The notes under the pieces are model-generated. The model had not been told where the DNA came from and did not search any database. It was given only the letters and a program-made list of their open reading frames with translations. A stretch of DNA of 64,000 nt from Prevotella sp. (GTDB lineage Bacteria; Bacteroidota; Bacteroidia; Bacteroidales; Dysgonomonadaceae), in contig JAISUS010000008.1 of the NCBI GenBank assembly GCA_031271965.1, positions 62,001-126,000 of the forward strand. The letters run 5' to 3'. A program made the translations under genes and the position numbers. Below, in pieces: positions 53,826 through 61,563 of this stretch; position 1 is the stretch's first letter, and every line of letters starts with the position of its first letter.

Positions 53826-54770
53826 TTACAAAGGTTTTACCGGAATACAAATGTCAACGATGAATCTAAACTCAGGATGATCACTATACTCATTGTGATA
53901 TAATTCATAAGTAGAGCCATCTTCCGGCTGATAACCACTTTCGGTCAGCCATGAGCACATGGTGTTCCATGCTTGTTCAAATTCCGTTTCCTTAATTTCG
54001 AAATGCCCGACAGCGTACCTTCCTGCGGGAACAGTAGATTTTCCAATCTCTCCCTCTACTTTCACATTCCCTTCTACAATGATACTTGCATCCTGACGCA
54101 CTTTTTCTATACTTGTGATAGCCGGATCATCGAGGTAAACTGTAACTGTTTTCGTCGTTGAAGTCACCAGTCCGCGAGGACCGGCCCATTTGAAAAGTTT
54201 TTCATAAGCTTGCCCTATTTTATTGAAGGCTCCCATGTGGCGACAATAAATAAGGTTAAGTTCAGGCATGTGTTTGATTTCAATTTTCGTGTCCATAATT
54301 ATTATTTTATTAAATTCGACACTGCAAAATTGTCCATTTATCTGTTGCTTGTTTTTACCGATATTGCTAATCGGTTTGCAATTCTTGCTATATCTTACAC
54401 CATCTTTAACATATATCGCTTTGTCTTGCAGACAGAATTCTTTGGCGTTCACTCCAAAATGAGATTTAAATGCCCTGCTGAATGAAGAAACATTCCCAAA
54501 TCCACACTGAAAAGCAATTTCGTTAACAGATATTTTAGGATTGTCATGCAAAAACTGAGCCGCCTTTTCGAGCTTAATACGTGAAACAAAATTGTTGGGT
54601 GTTTCCCCAACAATAAATGTAAAAATACGATGAAAATGATAGGGTGAGAATAAGGCAACATTAGCCATCACAGACAGATCAATAGTTTTATCGAGATTCT
54701 GACCAATATAATCCATTACGCGGTTAATGCGGGCGGTATATTCCTGCTTGCTTAATTCTTTGTAATCCAT
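53826..54770 (-). CDS. AraC/Rob-type regulator with GyrI-like domain
   Basis: The N-terminal 110 residues contain two helix-turn-helix motifs of AraC type (LDKTIDLSVMANVALFSPYHFHRIFTFIVGETPNNFVSRIKLEKA and ISVNEIAFQCGFGNVSSFSRAFKSHFG). After a linker, residues 155-314 form a GyrI-like small-molecule-binding domain (IEIKHMPELNLIYCRHMGAFNKIGQAYEKLFKW, PAGRYAVGHFEIKETEFEQAWNTMCSWL). This layout (Rob, BmrR-like) senses hydrophobic compounds. It is a monocistronic gene ending convergently with the MBL gene. It could act on the nearby efflux operon; no evidence beyond closeness. Confidence 0.92.
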   Translation of the reverse strand: MDYKELSKQEYTARINRVMDYIGQNLDKTIDLSVMANVALFSPYHFHRIFTFIVGETPNNFVSRIKLEKAAQFLHDNPKISVNEIAFQCGFGNVSSFSRAFKSHFGVNAKEFCLQDKAIYVKDGVRYSKNCKPISNIGKNKQQINGQFCSVEFNKIIIMDTKIEIKHMPELNLIYCRHMGAFNKIGQAYEKLFKWAGPRGLVTSTTKTVTVYLDDPAITSIEKVRQDASIIVEGNVKVEGEIGKSTVPAGRYAVGHFEIKETEFEQAWNTMCSWLTESGYQPEDGSTYELYHNEYSDHPEFRFIVDICIPVKPL

Positions 54771-54859
54771 AGTAAAACGAAAACGGCGAATTTACTGAAT
54801 ATTCCATTTACATTTTTTGCAAATCTTGCTGAAATGAATAAAATGTATAAACTATGTCA

Positions 54860-54867
54860 TACCTTTG
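54860..54867 (+). promoter_or_regulatory. -7 box just before the DEAD-box ATG
   Basis: TACCTTTG (TAnnTTTG) lies 4 bases upstream of the ATG at 54872. Transcription would start at or just after that ATG, so the mRNA may be leaderless or the box may serve an upstream start. A -33 TTTG is not seen. Confidence 0.4.
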
Positions 54868-54871
54868 CGGC

Positions 54872-56212
54872 ATGAAAGCAGAAAACCCACAGACAAACAT
54901 ACTCGCCAATCTTGGCATTAGTGCGCTGAACGAGATGCAATTCGCAGCCCAGAGAGCAATCGTAAACAAACCGAATACAATCCTCTTATCCTCCACAGGT
55001 TCGGGAAAGACCCTTGCGTTTTTGCTCCCTATCTTGCAGCTGCTAAGGGAGGATGTAAAAGCTGTACAATGTCTGGTCATAGCTCCATCCCGCGAACTAG
55101 CACTCCAAATAGAACAAGTTTGGAAAAAGATGGGAACGAAGTTTAAGGTCAATGTCTGTTACGGAGGACATTCTATCGATACCGAACTTAATAACCTGAG
55201 TAATCCCCCTGCTTTACTTATCGGAACACCGGGACGATTGGCTGACCATCTGGAAAGGAAATCATTCGAAACCAGTTCTATTAAAATGCTGGTGTTGGAC
55301 GAATTTGATAAATCCCTGCAACTTGGTTTTCAAGATGAAATGAATACAATTATCAGCCAGTTACCCAACTTAGAAAAGCGAGTTCTATTGTCTGCTACTT
55401 CTGATGTGGAAATTCCTGATTTCATACAAATGGAATCGCCTGTTACTCTCGATTTTACACGGGAAGAAAAAGATAAAAGCCTCTCGGTAAAACTTGTAGT
55501 GTCACCCGAGAAAGATAAAATAGAATCACTGTTTCAACTTATATGCTCACTCAATTCTGAACCCGCACTTATTTTTTGCAATCACAGGGAGGTTGCCGAG
55601 CGAATCAGTGATTTGCTAAATAAGAAAGGAATACATACCGGATACTATCATGGAGGTATGGATCAGGATGATAGGGAACGGATTTTGATACAGTTCAGAA
55701 ATGGAAGTTTAAACTATCTGATTACAACTGATCTGGCAGCAAGAGGATTAGATATTCCTGAGATGAAACATGTAATCCATTATCATCTTCCGGCAAAAGA
55801 AAGCGAATTTACACACCGCAACGGACGCACTGCTCGAATGCATGCATCGGGTACGGCATATATTATATCGTATAAGGAAGATAAATTGCCGGATTATATA
55901 CCCGAGTATCCAGATATTCTTCAGGTTAAAGCTGGCAAACCATTGCCGCAACGTCCCGAACATCAAACTATCTATATTAGCGGAGGTAAAAAGAACAAAC
56001 TGAACAAAAGCGATATCGTTGGCTTCTTCCTGCAAAAGGGCAAACTGGATAAAACAGATTTAGGTCTTATAGAAGTGAAGGATTTTATTTCTTTCGTTGC
56101 TGTTCGTGCATCTGCTGTAAAAACTCTTTTAACTAATATCAGAGAAGAGAAAATGAAAGGCAAAAGGTATAAGATAGAAGTCGCGCGGAATGTGATTAAA
56201 AAAGCAGATTGA
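54872..56212 (+). CDS. DEAD-box RNA helicase with DbpA-like C-terminal domain
   Basis: From the ATG at 54872 the protein has 446 residues; an ATG at 54854 is also in frame but lies upstream of the -7 box. Motifs are present in order: Q motif (NEMQ), Walker A STGSGKT at 41-47, PSREL at 72-76, TPGR at 119-122, DEFD at 143-146 in place of DEAD, SAT at 174-176, YYHGGMDQDDRERIL, TTDLAARGLDIP and HRNGRTAR. The last 80 residues (KSDIVGFFLQKGKLDKTDLGLIEVKDFISFVAVR) resemble the DbpA RNA-binding domain that contacts 23S rRNA, suggesting a ribosome assembly role. DEFD keeps the catalytic Asp-Glu pair, so activity should be retained. Confidence 0.9.
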   Translation: MKAENPQTNILANLGISALNEMQFAAQRAIVNKPNTILLSSTGSGKTLAFLLPILQLLREDVKAVQCLVIAPSRELALQIEQVWKKMGTKFKVNVCYGGHSIDTELNNLSNPPALLIGTPGRLADHLERKSFETSSIKMLVLDEFDKSLQLGFQDEMNTIISQLPNLEKRVLLSATSDVEIPDFIQMESPVTLDFTREEKDKSLSVKLVVSPEKDKIESLFQLICSLNSEPALIFCNHREVAERISDLLNKKGIHTGYYHGGMDQDDRERILIQFRNGSLNYLITTDLAARGLDIPEMKHVIHYHLPAKESEFTHRNGRTARMHASGTAYIISYKEDKLPDYIPEYPDILQVKAGKPLPQRPEHQTIYISGGKKNKLNKSDIVGFFLQKGKLDKTDLGLIEVKDFISFVAVRASAVKTLLTNIREEKMKGKRYKIEVARNVIKKAD

Positions 56213-56341
56213 TTCTTTAACCTAAATAACTTTAATAACTGTGATACATCTTTGTAATTTACTTTCTATGCACATAATAGTCTAATTATAAGGTTTTTAA
56301 TCGATTATTCCATCTATATTTCACCACCTGAAAATAAAAAA

Positions 56342-56366
56342 CGCTGCAATCTATCCGATTACAACG
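56342..56366 (-). terminator. Terminator of tRNA-Arg
   Basis: On the minus strand CGTTGTAATC (56357-56366), a 5-base loop and GATTGCAGCG (56342-56351, two G-T pairs) are followed by TTTTTTATTTT. It lies 21 bases after the tRNA 3' end. Confidence 0.8.
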
Positions 56367-56386
56367 TTTTATAATACTATTTCATG

Positions 56387-56458
56387 TGACTCTGGCGGGA
56401 ATCGAACCCACATCAAAGGAACCGGAATCCTTCATTTTATCCATTAAACTACAGAGCC
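56387..56458 (-). tRNA. tRNA-Arg (anticodon CCG)
   Basis: The minus strand folds into a complete cloverleaf: acceptor GGCTCTG/CAGAGTC (one wobble), anticodon stem AAGGA/TCCTT with loop TTCCGGT and anticodon CCG, T arm GTGGG-TTCGATT-CCCGC, discriminator A. CCA is not encoded. Confidence 0.93.
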
Positions 56459-56681
56459 GTTGGTGGCACAAAAGTATAAAAATATTTTCATCTTTTATAA
56501 TCCAGCCATTCAAAATTGATTCTAGATGGCTACATCATCTTTATTTTTTTAAACAACATATAAATTAAGACAAACTGCTTACTTCTTCGTTTTCCCCATA
56601 TATACATTTTATTAATTTGAAATTATAACTATTTGTTTTCTAGTTTCATGTGATTTTTAATGAAATATTTTCCTCGGAATG

Positions 56682-56712
56682 TTTGTAGTATTTAAAAAAA
56701 TGCATACCTTTG
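56682..56712 (+). promoter_or_regulatory. tRNA-Val promoter
   Basis: TTTG (56682-56685), an exact 19-base spacer and TACCTTTG (56705-56712) match the Bacteroidota housekeeping promoter perfectly, 33 bases before the tRNA 5' end. Confidence 0.85.
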
Positions 56713-56745
56713 CCACGCATTTGAGAGAAAATGCAACCCTAACAA

Positions 56746-56820
56746 GGGCGTTTAGCTCAGCTGGTTCAGAGCATCTGCCTTACAAGCAGAGGGTCGGCGG
56801 TTCGAATCCGTCAACGCCCA
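56746..56820 (+). tRNA. tRNA-Val (anticodon UAC)
   Basis: A 75-base cloverleaf: acceptor GGGCGTT/AACGCCC, anticodon stem TCTGC/GCAGA with loop CTTACAA and anticodon TAC, T arm GGCGG-TTCGAAT-CCGTC, discriminator A. It is complete with consensus T loop, and the integrase remnant starts 290 bases downstream, so its 3' end is a likely attachment site. Confidence 0.93.
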
Positions 56821-56868
56821 CAAAACGGCAAAAAGGTCAAAAGCCACAAAATGCCAATAAAAGACATA

Positions 56869-56903
56869 AAGTCTGTTAGTCAATAGATTAACAGACTTTT
56901 TTC
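56869..56903 (+). terminator. Terminator after tRNA-Val
   Basis: AAGTCTGTTA (56869-56878) and TAACAGACTT (56889-56898) form a perfect 10-bp stem followed by TTTTC, 48 bases after the tRNA. Confidence 0.85.
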
Positions 56904-57079
56904 TTTTTCATCCAAGCCAATAAAAGTCACAAAAAGACAGTAGTTGAGTGAAAAATAAGTGAACAGAAATTCCAACTCCGTTTTGTTCACTTTCTATCAA
57001 ACTACTCGCTGGTTTTAAGTGACTTACAATGACTAAACTTGGCTTTATTCGAGGTGCTGAATCTTTAAGCGATAGTCAA

Positions 57080-57087
57080 TAATTTTG
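57080..57087 (+). promoter_or_regulatory. -7 box of the integrase remnant
   Basis: TAATTTTG fits TAnnTTTG and lies 23 bases before the integrase ATG, so the fragment may still be transcribed. Confidence 0.4.
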
Positions 57088-57110
57088 TCGAATCGTGAAA
57101 ATTTTGAGTT

Positions 57111-57893
57111 ATGAACAGTACCTATCGAATCCTTTTTTTGACTAGAAAAAGAGTAAACAGCAATGGTTTAGCCTCTATTAGTGTTCGGATTTCTATCAGT
57201 GGAGACAAAGCAGAGTTCAGTTCCCTGCAATTTGTTAAGCCCGAAATGTGGAGCCAAACAGGTCGAGCAATGGGCAGAAAAAAAGAAGCTACAACCATCA
57301 ATGATGCTCTAGATAAAATAACAATAGCCTTAGACAAGCATTATAAAGCTATTCTTGAAAAAGATGGTTATGTAACAGCCGACAAGCTTCGTGATACCTA
57401 CTTAGGTAAAGAGATACGGGAAAATACTGTCCTTGCTCTGTATGATATGAAAGTGGAGCAAAAAAGAAGTCTGGTTGGTAAAACAATCAGGGATACCACC
57501 CTATCCAAATATTTAGCAACTCGAAAACGTATAGCAGACTTTATGCTGTACAAATTCAAAAAAGAGGATTTACAGATAAGGGAAGTCGATTTTCAATTTA
57601 TCACCGATTACGAAGTTTATTTGAAATCTGTCTGTGATTGTGGGCATAACTCGACAGTCAAACATCTGCGTTACCTAAAACAGATTATAACTAATGCCCT
57701 AAAGAATAGGTATATCACACACGACCCTTTTGATGAACTCTCTTTGTCATATAAGCCTGTACACAAACAATTTTTAATAGAGCCTGAAATAAAGAAGCTA
57801 TTATCTAAGCGGTTTGAGAATGAGAGACTGGACGAAGTCAGAGATATTTTTGCTTTTCAGTGCTACACAGGAGTTGCACTAATATATATGTAG
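57111..57893 (+). pseudogene. Truncated tyrosine recombinase (integrase)
   Basis: The 260-aa product matches the N-terminal part of Bacteroidota element integrases: an arm-type Phage_int_SAM_like start (RILFLTRKRVNSNGLASISVRISISGDKAEFSS, then MWSQTGRAMGRKKEA), a core-binding SAM-like domain (TLSKYLATRKRIADFML, INYE-like DYEVYLKSVCDCGHNSTVKHLRYLKQIITNAL) and the beginning of the catalytic domain (LDEVRDIFAFQCYTGVAL). The protein stops exactly there, in LIYM, where intact enzymes continue (LAYIDM...). The catalytic Arg, His-x-x-Arg and Tyr are all absent, and nothing clearly homologous follows in any frame, so the integrase cannot be active. It faces away from tRNA-Val as expected for an element integrated at its 3' end. 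Confidence 0.88.
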
Positions 57894-58035
57894 TTATTTA
57901 CTAGTTAGTTACAGCTGTTATCGAAGAGGATAGGTAATGATATAGAAACCACCGGGGCTCACTATTCTGCTTCTGTTTTCAATATCTCAAATAACTAATA
58001 CAAATATACTAAAAGAACAATGATAAACAATAATC

Positions 58036-58473
58036 CTAGTGCTTAATTTCTTTTTTGTCTATTGCTATTAAAATAGCCTCCATATTCTCTTCTCCCTTTG
58101 TTTTATATTCCTCAAAGAACTGTTGCATTTTTTTGATTACCGGAATATGAATGAAATTAAAGAAGTATTGTTCCTTAAGACTAAGGATGACTCTCTTATT
58201 TATAAAATCTATATAGTCACATTCAAAAAAGAAAGGCAGGTAACTCTTGCCAATCTCATTCACTTTTGAATCCACTGTGTATTTTAAAATAATATGTCCT
58301 TTCTCAGAGGTGGGAGGCATAAACAAGTTTAAGTCCGGAAAAAAGCATACTTCAAATTCATAAAATATTTCAACATCTGTACAATCGTCAAGAAAGCTAA
58401 AGTGTCCGGGCCATCTGCTATGTAAATCTGAAACAATAAGAGGCATTTGTATTTTCTTGTTAATTCTTTCCAT
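58036..58473 (-). CDS. Hypothetical protein (145 aa)
   Basis: I do not recognise this protein. It is soluble, rich in Phe, Ile, Asp and Lys, with strand-like hydrophobic patches (VEIFYEFEVCFFPDLNLF, SYLPFFFECDYIDFINKRVILSL) and a helical C-terminus (VIKKMQQFFEEYKTKGEENMEAILIAID). It stands alone between the integrase remnant and an oxidoreductase gene, separated by 212 bases from the latter. It lies in the AT-rich region following tRNA-Val, so it may be element-derived. No operon partner can be assigned. Confidence 0.6.
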   Translation of the reverse strand: MERINKKIQMPLIVSDLHSRWPGHFSFLDDCTDVEIFYEFEVCFFPDLNLFMPPTSEKGHIILKYTVDSKVNEIGKSYLPFFFECDYIDFINKRVILSLKEQYFFNFIHIPVIKKMQQFFEEYKTKGEENMEAILIAIDKKEIKH

Positions 58474-58685
58474 AAGGCTTTATATTAGATTATTATTATT
58501 CCTTAAATGACTCTTTCTCCGTACAACATGTACTCAATGTGTTTGCACATCACATTTCTTTAATATTTATTCTATCAACTTTTATTGGCAAAGACATCAA
58601 AGCATCTTGATAAACAAATATACAAATTTCTGACTATAATTATAATACAGAACAAAACTTATCTATAAGATCATTATATCAATCG

Positions 58686-59621
58686 CTAATCTATTTTTAT
58701 AATTATTTTTCCAACTGTATGGCAATGCTCGATCTCTTCATGTGCCTCAGTAATATTATTCATCGGGAAAATTTTAGCGATATGAGTCTTTAGCTTGCCA
58801 AATTCTGTCATCTGCACAATCTCTTGCAATACCTTTCGGTCAGGATGCACCGATACGAATTTTACCTGCTTATGTATCAATAGGTCTTTTATAAGACTCA
58901 AAGACATGTTCGTGTCGATATAGATACCATTGGGAGCCAGTATTGGCTTTATCTCGTGGAATGAAGAATTGGATACCACATCGAATATGATATTATACTG
59001 TTCTGTTTTTCCGATATATTTTTCGTTTTGGTAATCCACCGTATTATCAGCACCCAATTCTCTACAGAAAGCTTCATTTTTTTCACTCGTTACAGCCGTA
59101 ACTTCCGCTCCGTAGTGTTTGGCTATCTGTATGGCATAATGACCGACTCCGCTACTCCCCCCATTAATCAATACTTTATCCCCCCGTTTTATTTTACCGT
59201 GGTTTACCAATGCCATCCAAGCAGTAGAAGCGGCCATTGGCAAGCCAGCGAAGATCGTTTCATCGGCAGAAGGATTTATCTTAATTGCATATTTAGCATT
59301 TATTATAACATACTGGCTGAATGCCCCTCCTTTAAGGGTTCCCAGCAATGAAAGAATCTTGTCTCCAATCTCCAGGTCATTAACATCATCCGATTTGTTC
59401 ACTATACTTCCAACAATATCAAATCCCGGTTGAGAGCGAGGAGAAAACCATCCTGAGAATATACGGAACAAGCCTTTCCTGTTTTTCCAATCAATTGCAT
59501 TCAGGGACGAATATTGTACTTTTACCAATACTTCTGCTTTGCCGGTTATCCGAGGTTTGTCACAATCTATAATTTTGAGTACAGAAGTATCCCCATATTG
59601 ATTTTGTGTTACTTTTTTCAT
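58686..59621 (-). CDS. Zinc-less MDR oxidoreductase (quinone-reductase-like)
   Basis: The 311-aa protein (ATG at 59621, which overlaps the preceding gene's TGA by four bases) is a medium-chain dehydrogenase/reductase. Visible are the N-terminal GroES-like domain (MKKVTQNQYGDTSVLKIIDCDKP, VLVKVQYSSLNAIDWKNRKG) and a Rossmann domain with VLINGGSSGVGHYAIQIAKHYGAEVTAVTSEKNEAFCRELGADNTVDY. No structural zinc Cys cluster is seen, so quinone- or enone-reductase-type activity with NADPH is likely. A longer frame to 59699 lies inside the upstream gene and is rejected. The ATGA overlap indicates translational coupling with the 163-aa membrane protein. Confidence 0.88.
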   Translation of the reverse strand: MKKVTQNQYGDTSVLKIIDCDKPRITGKAEVLVKVQYSSLNAIDWKNRKGLFRIFSGWFSPRSQPGFDIVGSIVNKSDDVNDLEIGDKILSLLGTLKGGAFSQYVIINAKYAIKINPSADETIFAGLPMAASTAWMALVNHGKIKRGDKVLINGGSSGVGHYAIQIAKHYGAEVTAVTSEKNEAFCRELGADNTVDYQNEKYIGKTEQYNIIFDVVSNSSFHEIKPILAPNGIYIDTNMSLSLIKDLLIHKQVKFVSVHPDRKVLQEIVQMTEFGKLKTHIAKIFPMNNITEAHEEIEHCHTVGKIIIKID

Positions 59622-60109
59622 ATCTGTATAATATCTTGTTGTTTGGCTGTGTTCTTGTTTATTTTCCATAGAAAGTAAATAAATCCCAACGATATACACA
59701 AATCTATAATGCCTATTATTACGAAAAGGAAAAGTAAATCAGACGTTATGTGGTAATAGATGGTAAATATGGTAAATAATGTCCGTCCCATAGCATTCAT
59801 AATAATAATCCCCTTATTACGAAGTGGATCTCTCGATACATAGAGTATAATAGCTCCTATCAGAACCAGATCAATGCCTGCCGTATTGATGAATAGTGCA
59901 TGGAACGGATCGGCAGGAATTGTGATTAGTGCGTTTTCAAATCCACATAATGAGTTCAGCGTATTCCAGAACTGAAGGTAATGTTCGAAGAGAACCGGAA
60001 ATATAAACAAACTCGCAGCGATAATATTAAATGAACCGCTAAATCTCAATAACGTTTTAAACTGATTTAAAGTACTGGATTGTCCTTTCTCCATAATTTC
60101 GATATTCAT
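59618..60109 (-). CDS. Small four-helix membrane protein
   Basis: The 163-aa protein has about four hydrophobic helices (residues 25-45, 72-92, 104-120 and 122-148) and charged ends. A second ATG (MEKGQSS) lies 5 codons in. The pattern (PADPFHALFINTAGIDLVLIGAIILYVSRDP) resembles small uncharacterised membrane proteins of Bacteroidota. It is translationally coupled with the downstream oxidoreductase (four-base overlap), so the two probably act together. A 9-bp inverted repeat (ATCTAATTT 60112-60120, AAATTAGAT 60133-60141) sits just before its start and could be an operator. Confidence 0.7.
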   Translation of the reverse strand: MNIEIMEKGQSSTLNQFKTLLRFSGSFNIIAASLFIFPVLFEHYLQFWNTLNSLCGFENALITIPADPFHALFINTAGIDLVLIGAIILYVSRDPLRNKGIIIMNAMGRTLFTIFTIYYHITSDLLFLFVIIGIIDLCISLGFIYFLWKINKNTAKQQDIIQI

Positions 60110-60248
60110 AAATCTAATTTTATCATTTAACTAAATTAGATGAAAAAATTATAATTTGATATTGTTTACTATACTTTATCAAGTCTGGGAAATAATAAAG
60201 AAAGACCTTCCTGAAGAACAATCTCAAATATCTTATCTTTTACAAGAA

Positions 60249-61463
60249 TCAATCTATTATTGCTTTACTTTTTTTAGCTAACAAGCCAGATATGATTAAA
60301 CCAATTCCAGTTAATAAATATATGTTTTCAATTAAAATATAATCTCCTAAAGGCCCCCATAATAACATCCCAATAGGTATTGCAGTGGTTGTGAATAATT
60401 GAACCATGCTCATTATTCGACCTTGCATATGGATTTCATATCTTTTTTGAATTAAAACCATACAAGATGAGTTAAAAAATGCAAGACTAATTCCAGACAC
60501 TAATATAAAAGAAAGAAACACACTGAAGTAAAAAGAATATGGTAATACACTAACTGAAATTCCTGTAGATATACAGGATAAAACCAGTATCTTTTTCAAG
60601 GAAATTCCATTTTTCAAGCTTGTAATAATGATGCCACCTAACAATGTTCCAATACCTATAGATACTTCTGTTGCCGAAAGCCTCCAAACATCTTCACCAA
60701 ATGTACGAGAAACCAATAATGGAGATAGATAAGACAGAGGCACTGTAAGAAAAAAGTACATCGCATATAAGAAGATAATTGATCTAGTGAAACAATCTTT
60801 TCTTAATAAAGACCAACTAAACTTAAGGTCTTTAAGATAGCTATGCCCCTTTATCGAATAATCACTGGTGCGGATAAAGGTTTTTACAAAACATAGAATT
60901 ATAACTGCTATAATCGCAGTAACGACATCTATTAAGAATATATTAATCAGGGACGTAAATGATAATAAAGCTCCGCTCATAAGTGGAGATAAAATCATAA
61001 TAAGCGACTGAAGACTACCGTTCAAGCCACTAATCTTCATTAAATGTTCTTTGGGAACTATTAATGGAATTAAAGAATTAATGGCTGGTTGCTGAATACC
61101 TGTAGCTATAGACCTTAATGCCAAAGCAATACATATTATGTAAATACTTTCATATCCCAAATAGAACACAAAAGCTAATAACAAAGTTATAAATGCAGTC
61201 GCTAAGTCTGCATAAATTATAAGGACTTTACGATTATACCTATCTGCCCATACCCCTGAAAAAATACTTATTATTAATCTTGGAACAAATACACAAAGAA
61301 TTCCCCAAGTCATCATTGTTCCAGAGTTCGTCTTTAAGGTAATATACCATATAATTGCAAACTCGACAAGAGATGAACCAAACAATGATATACCTTGGCT
61401 TAAGATGAATAATAAAGCTTTATTTTTCCAATCTTTTGATTCTATTTGCGATAATTTAGTCAT
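60249..61463 (-). CDS. MFS exporter downstream of the NRPS
   Basis: The 404-aa protein has about 12 membrane helices and the MFS motif VWADRYNRKVLIIYADLATAF (motif A-like) between helices 2 and 3. It belongs to the EntS/MFS_3-like group of exporters (SQGISLFGSSLVEFAIIWYI, ALRSIATGIQQPAINSLIPLIVP, VLIQKRYEIHMQGRIMSMVQLFTTTAIPIGMLLWGPLGD) that often export siderophores, peptides or drugs. It begins 101 bases after the NRPS gene on the same strand. The pairing suggests it exports the peptide product or gives self-resistance. Substrate is not readable from sequence. Confidence 0.85.
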   Translation of the reverse strand: MTKLSQIESKDWKNKALLFILSQGISLFGSSLVEFAIIWYITLKTNSGTMMTWGILCVFVPRLIISIFSGVWADRYNRKVLIIYADLATAFITLLLAFVFYLGYESIYIICIALALRSIATGIQQPAINSLIPLIVPKEHLMKISGLNGSLQSLIMILSPLMSGALLSFTSLINIFLIDVVTAIIAVIILCFVKTFIRTSDYSIKGHSYLKDLKFSWSLLRKDCFTRSIIFLYAMYFFLTVPLSYLSPLLVSRTFGEDVWRLSATEVSIGIGTLLGGIIITSLKNGISLKKILVLSCISTGISVSVLPYSFYFSVFLSFILVSGISLAFFNSSCMVLIQKRYEIHMQGRIMSMVQLFTTTAIPIGMLLWGPLGDYILIENIYLLTGIGLIISGLLAKKSKAIID

Positions 61464-61563
61464 TATTTGATAAATTAATTATTGTTTTTTATAGAGTTAT
61501 ATATAATACAATAGATAGTAAAGTCCAAGAAGGCAATACTATATCTTTTGAAATTTATATAAA

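Noticed and set aside
56679-56879. 66-codon plus-strand frame
   Set aside because: It spans the tRNA-Val gene and its terminator; not a protein gene.
57894-58035. C-terminal remainder of the integrase
   Set aside because: A frame near 57910-57990 gives a weak DIETTGAHYSAS peptide vaguely like an integrase end, but it lacks the catalytic His, Arg and Tyr pattern, so it is not claimed.
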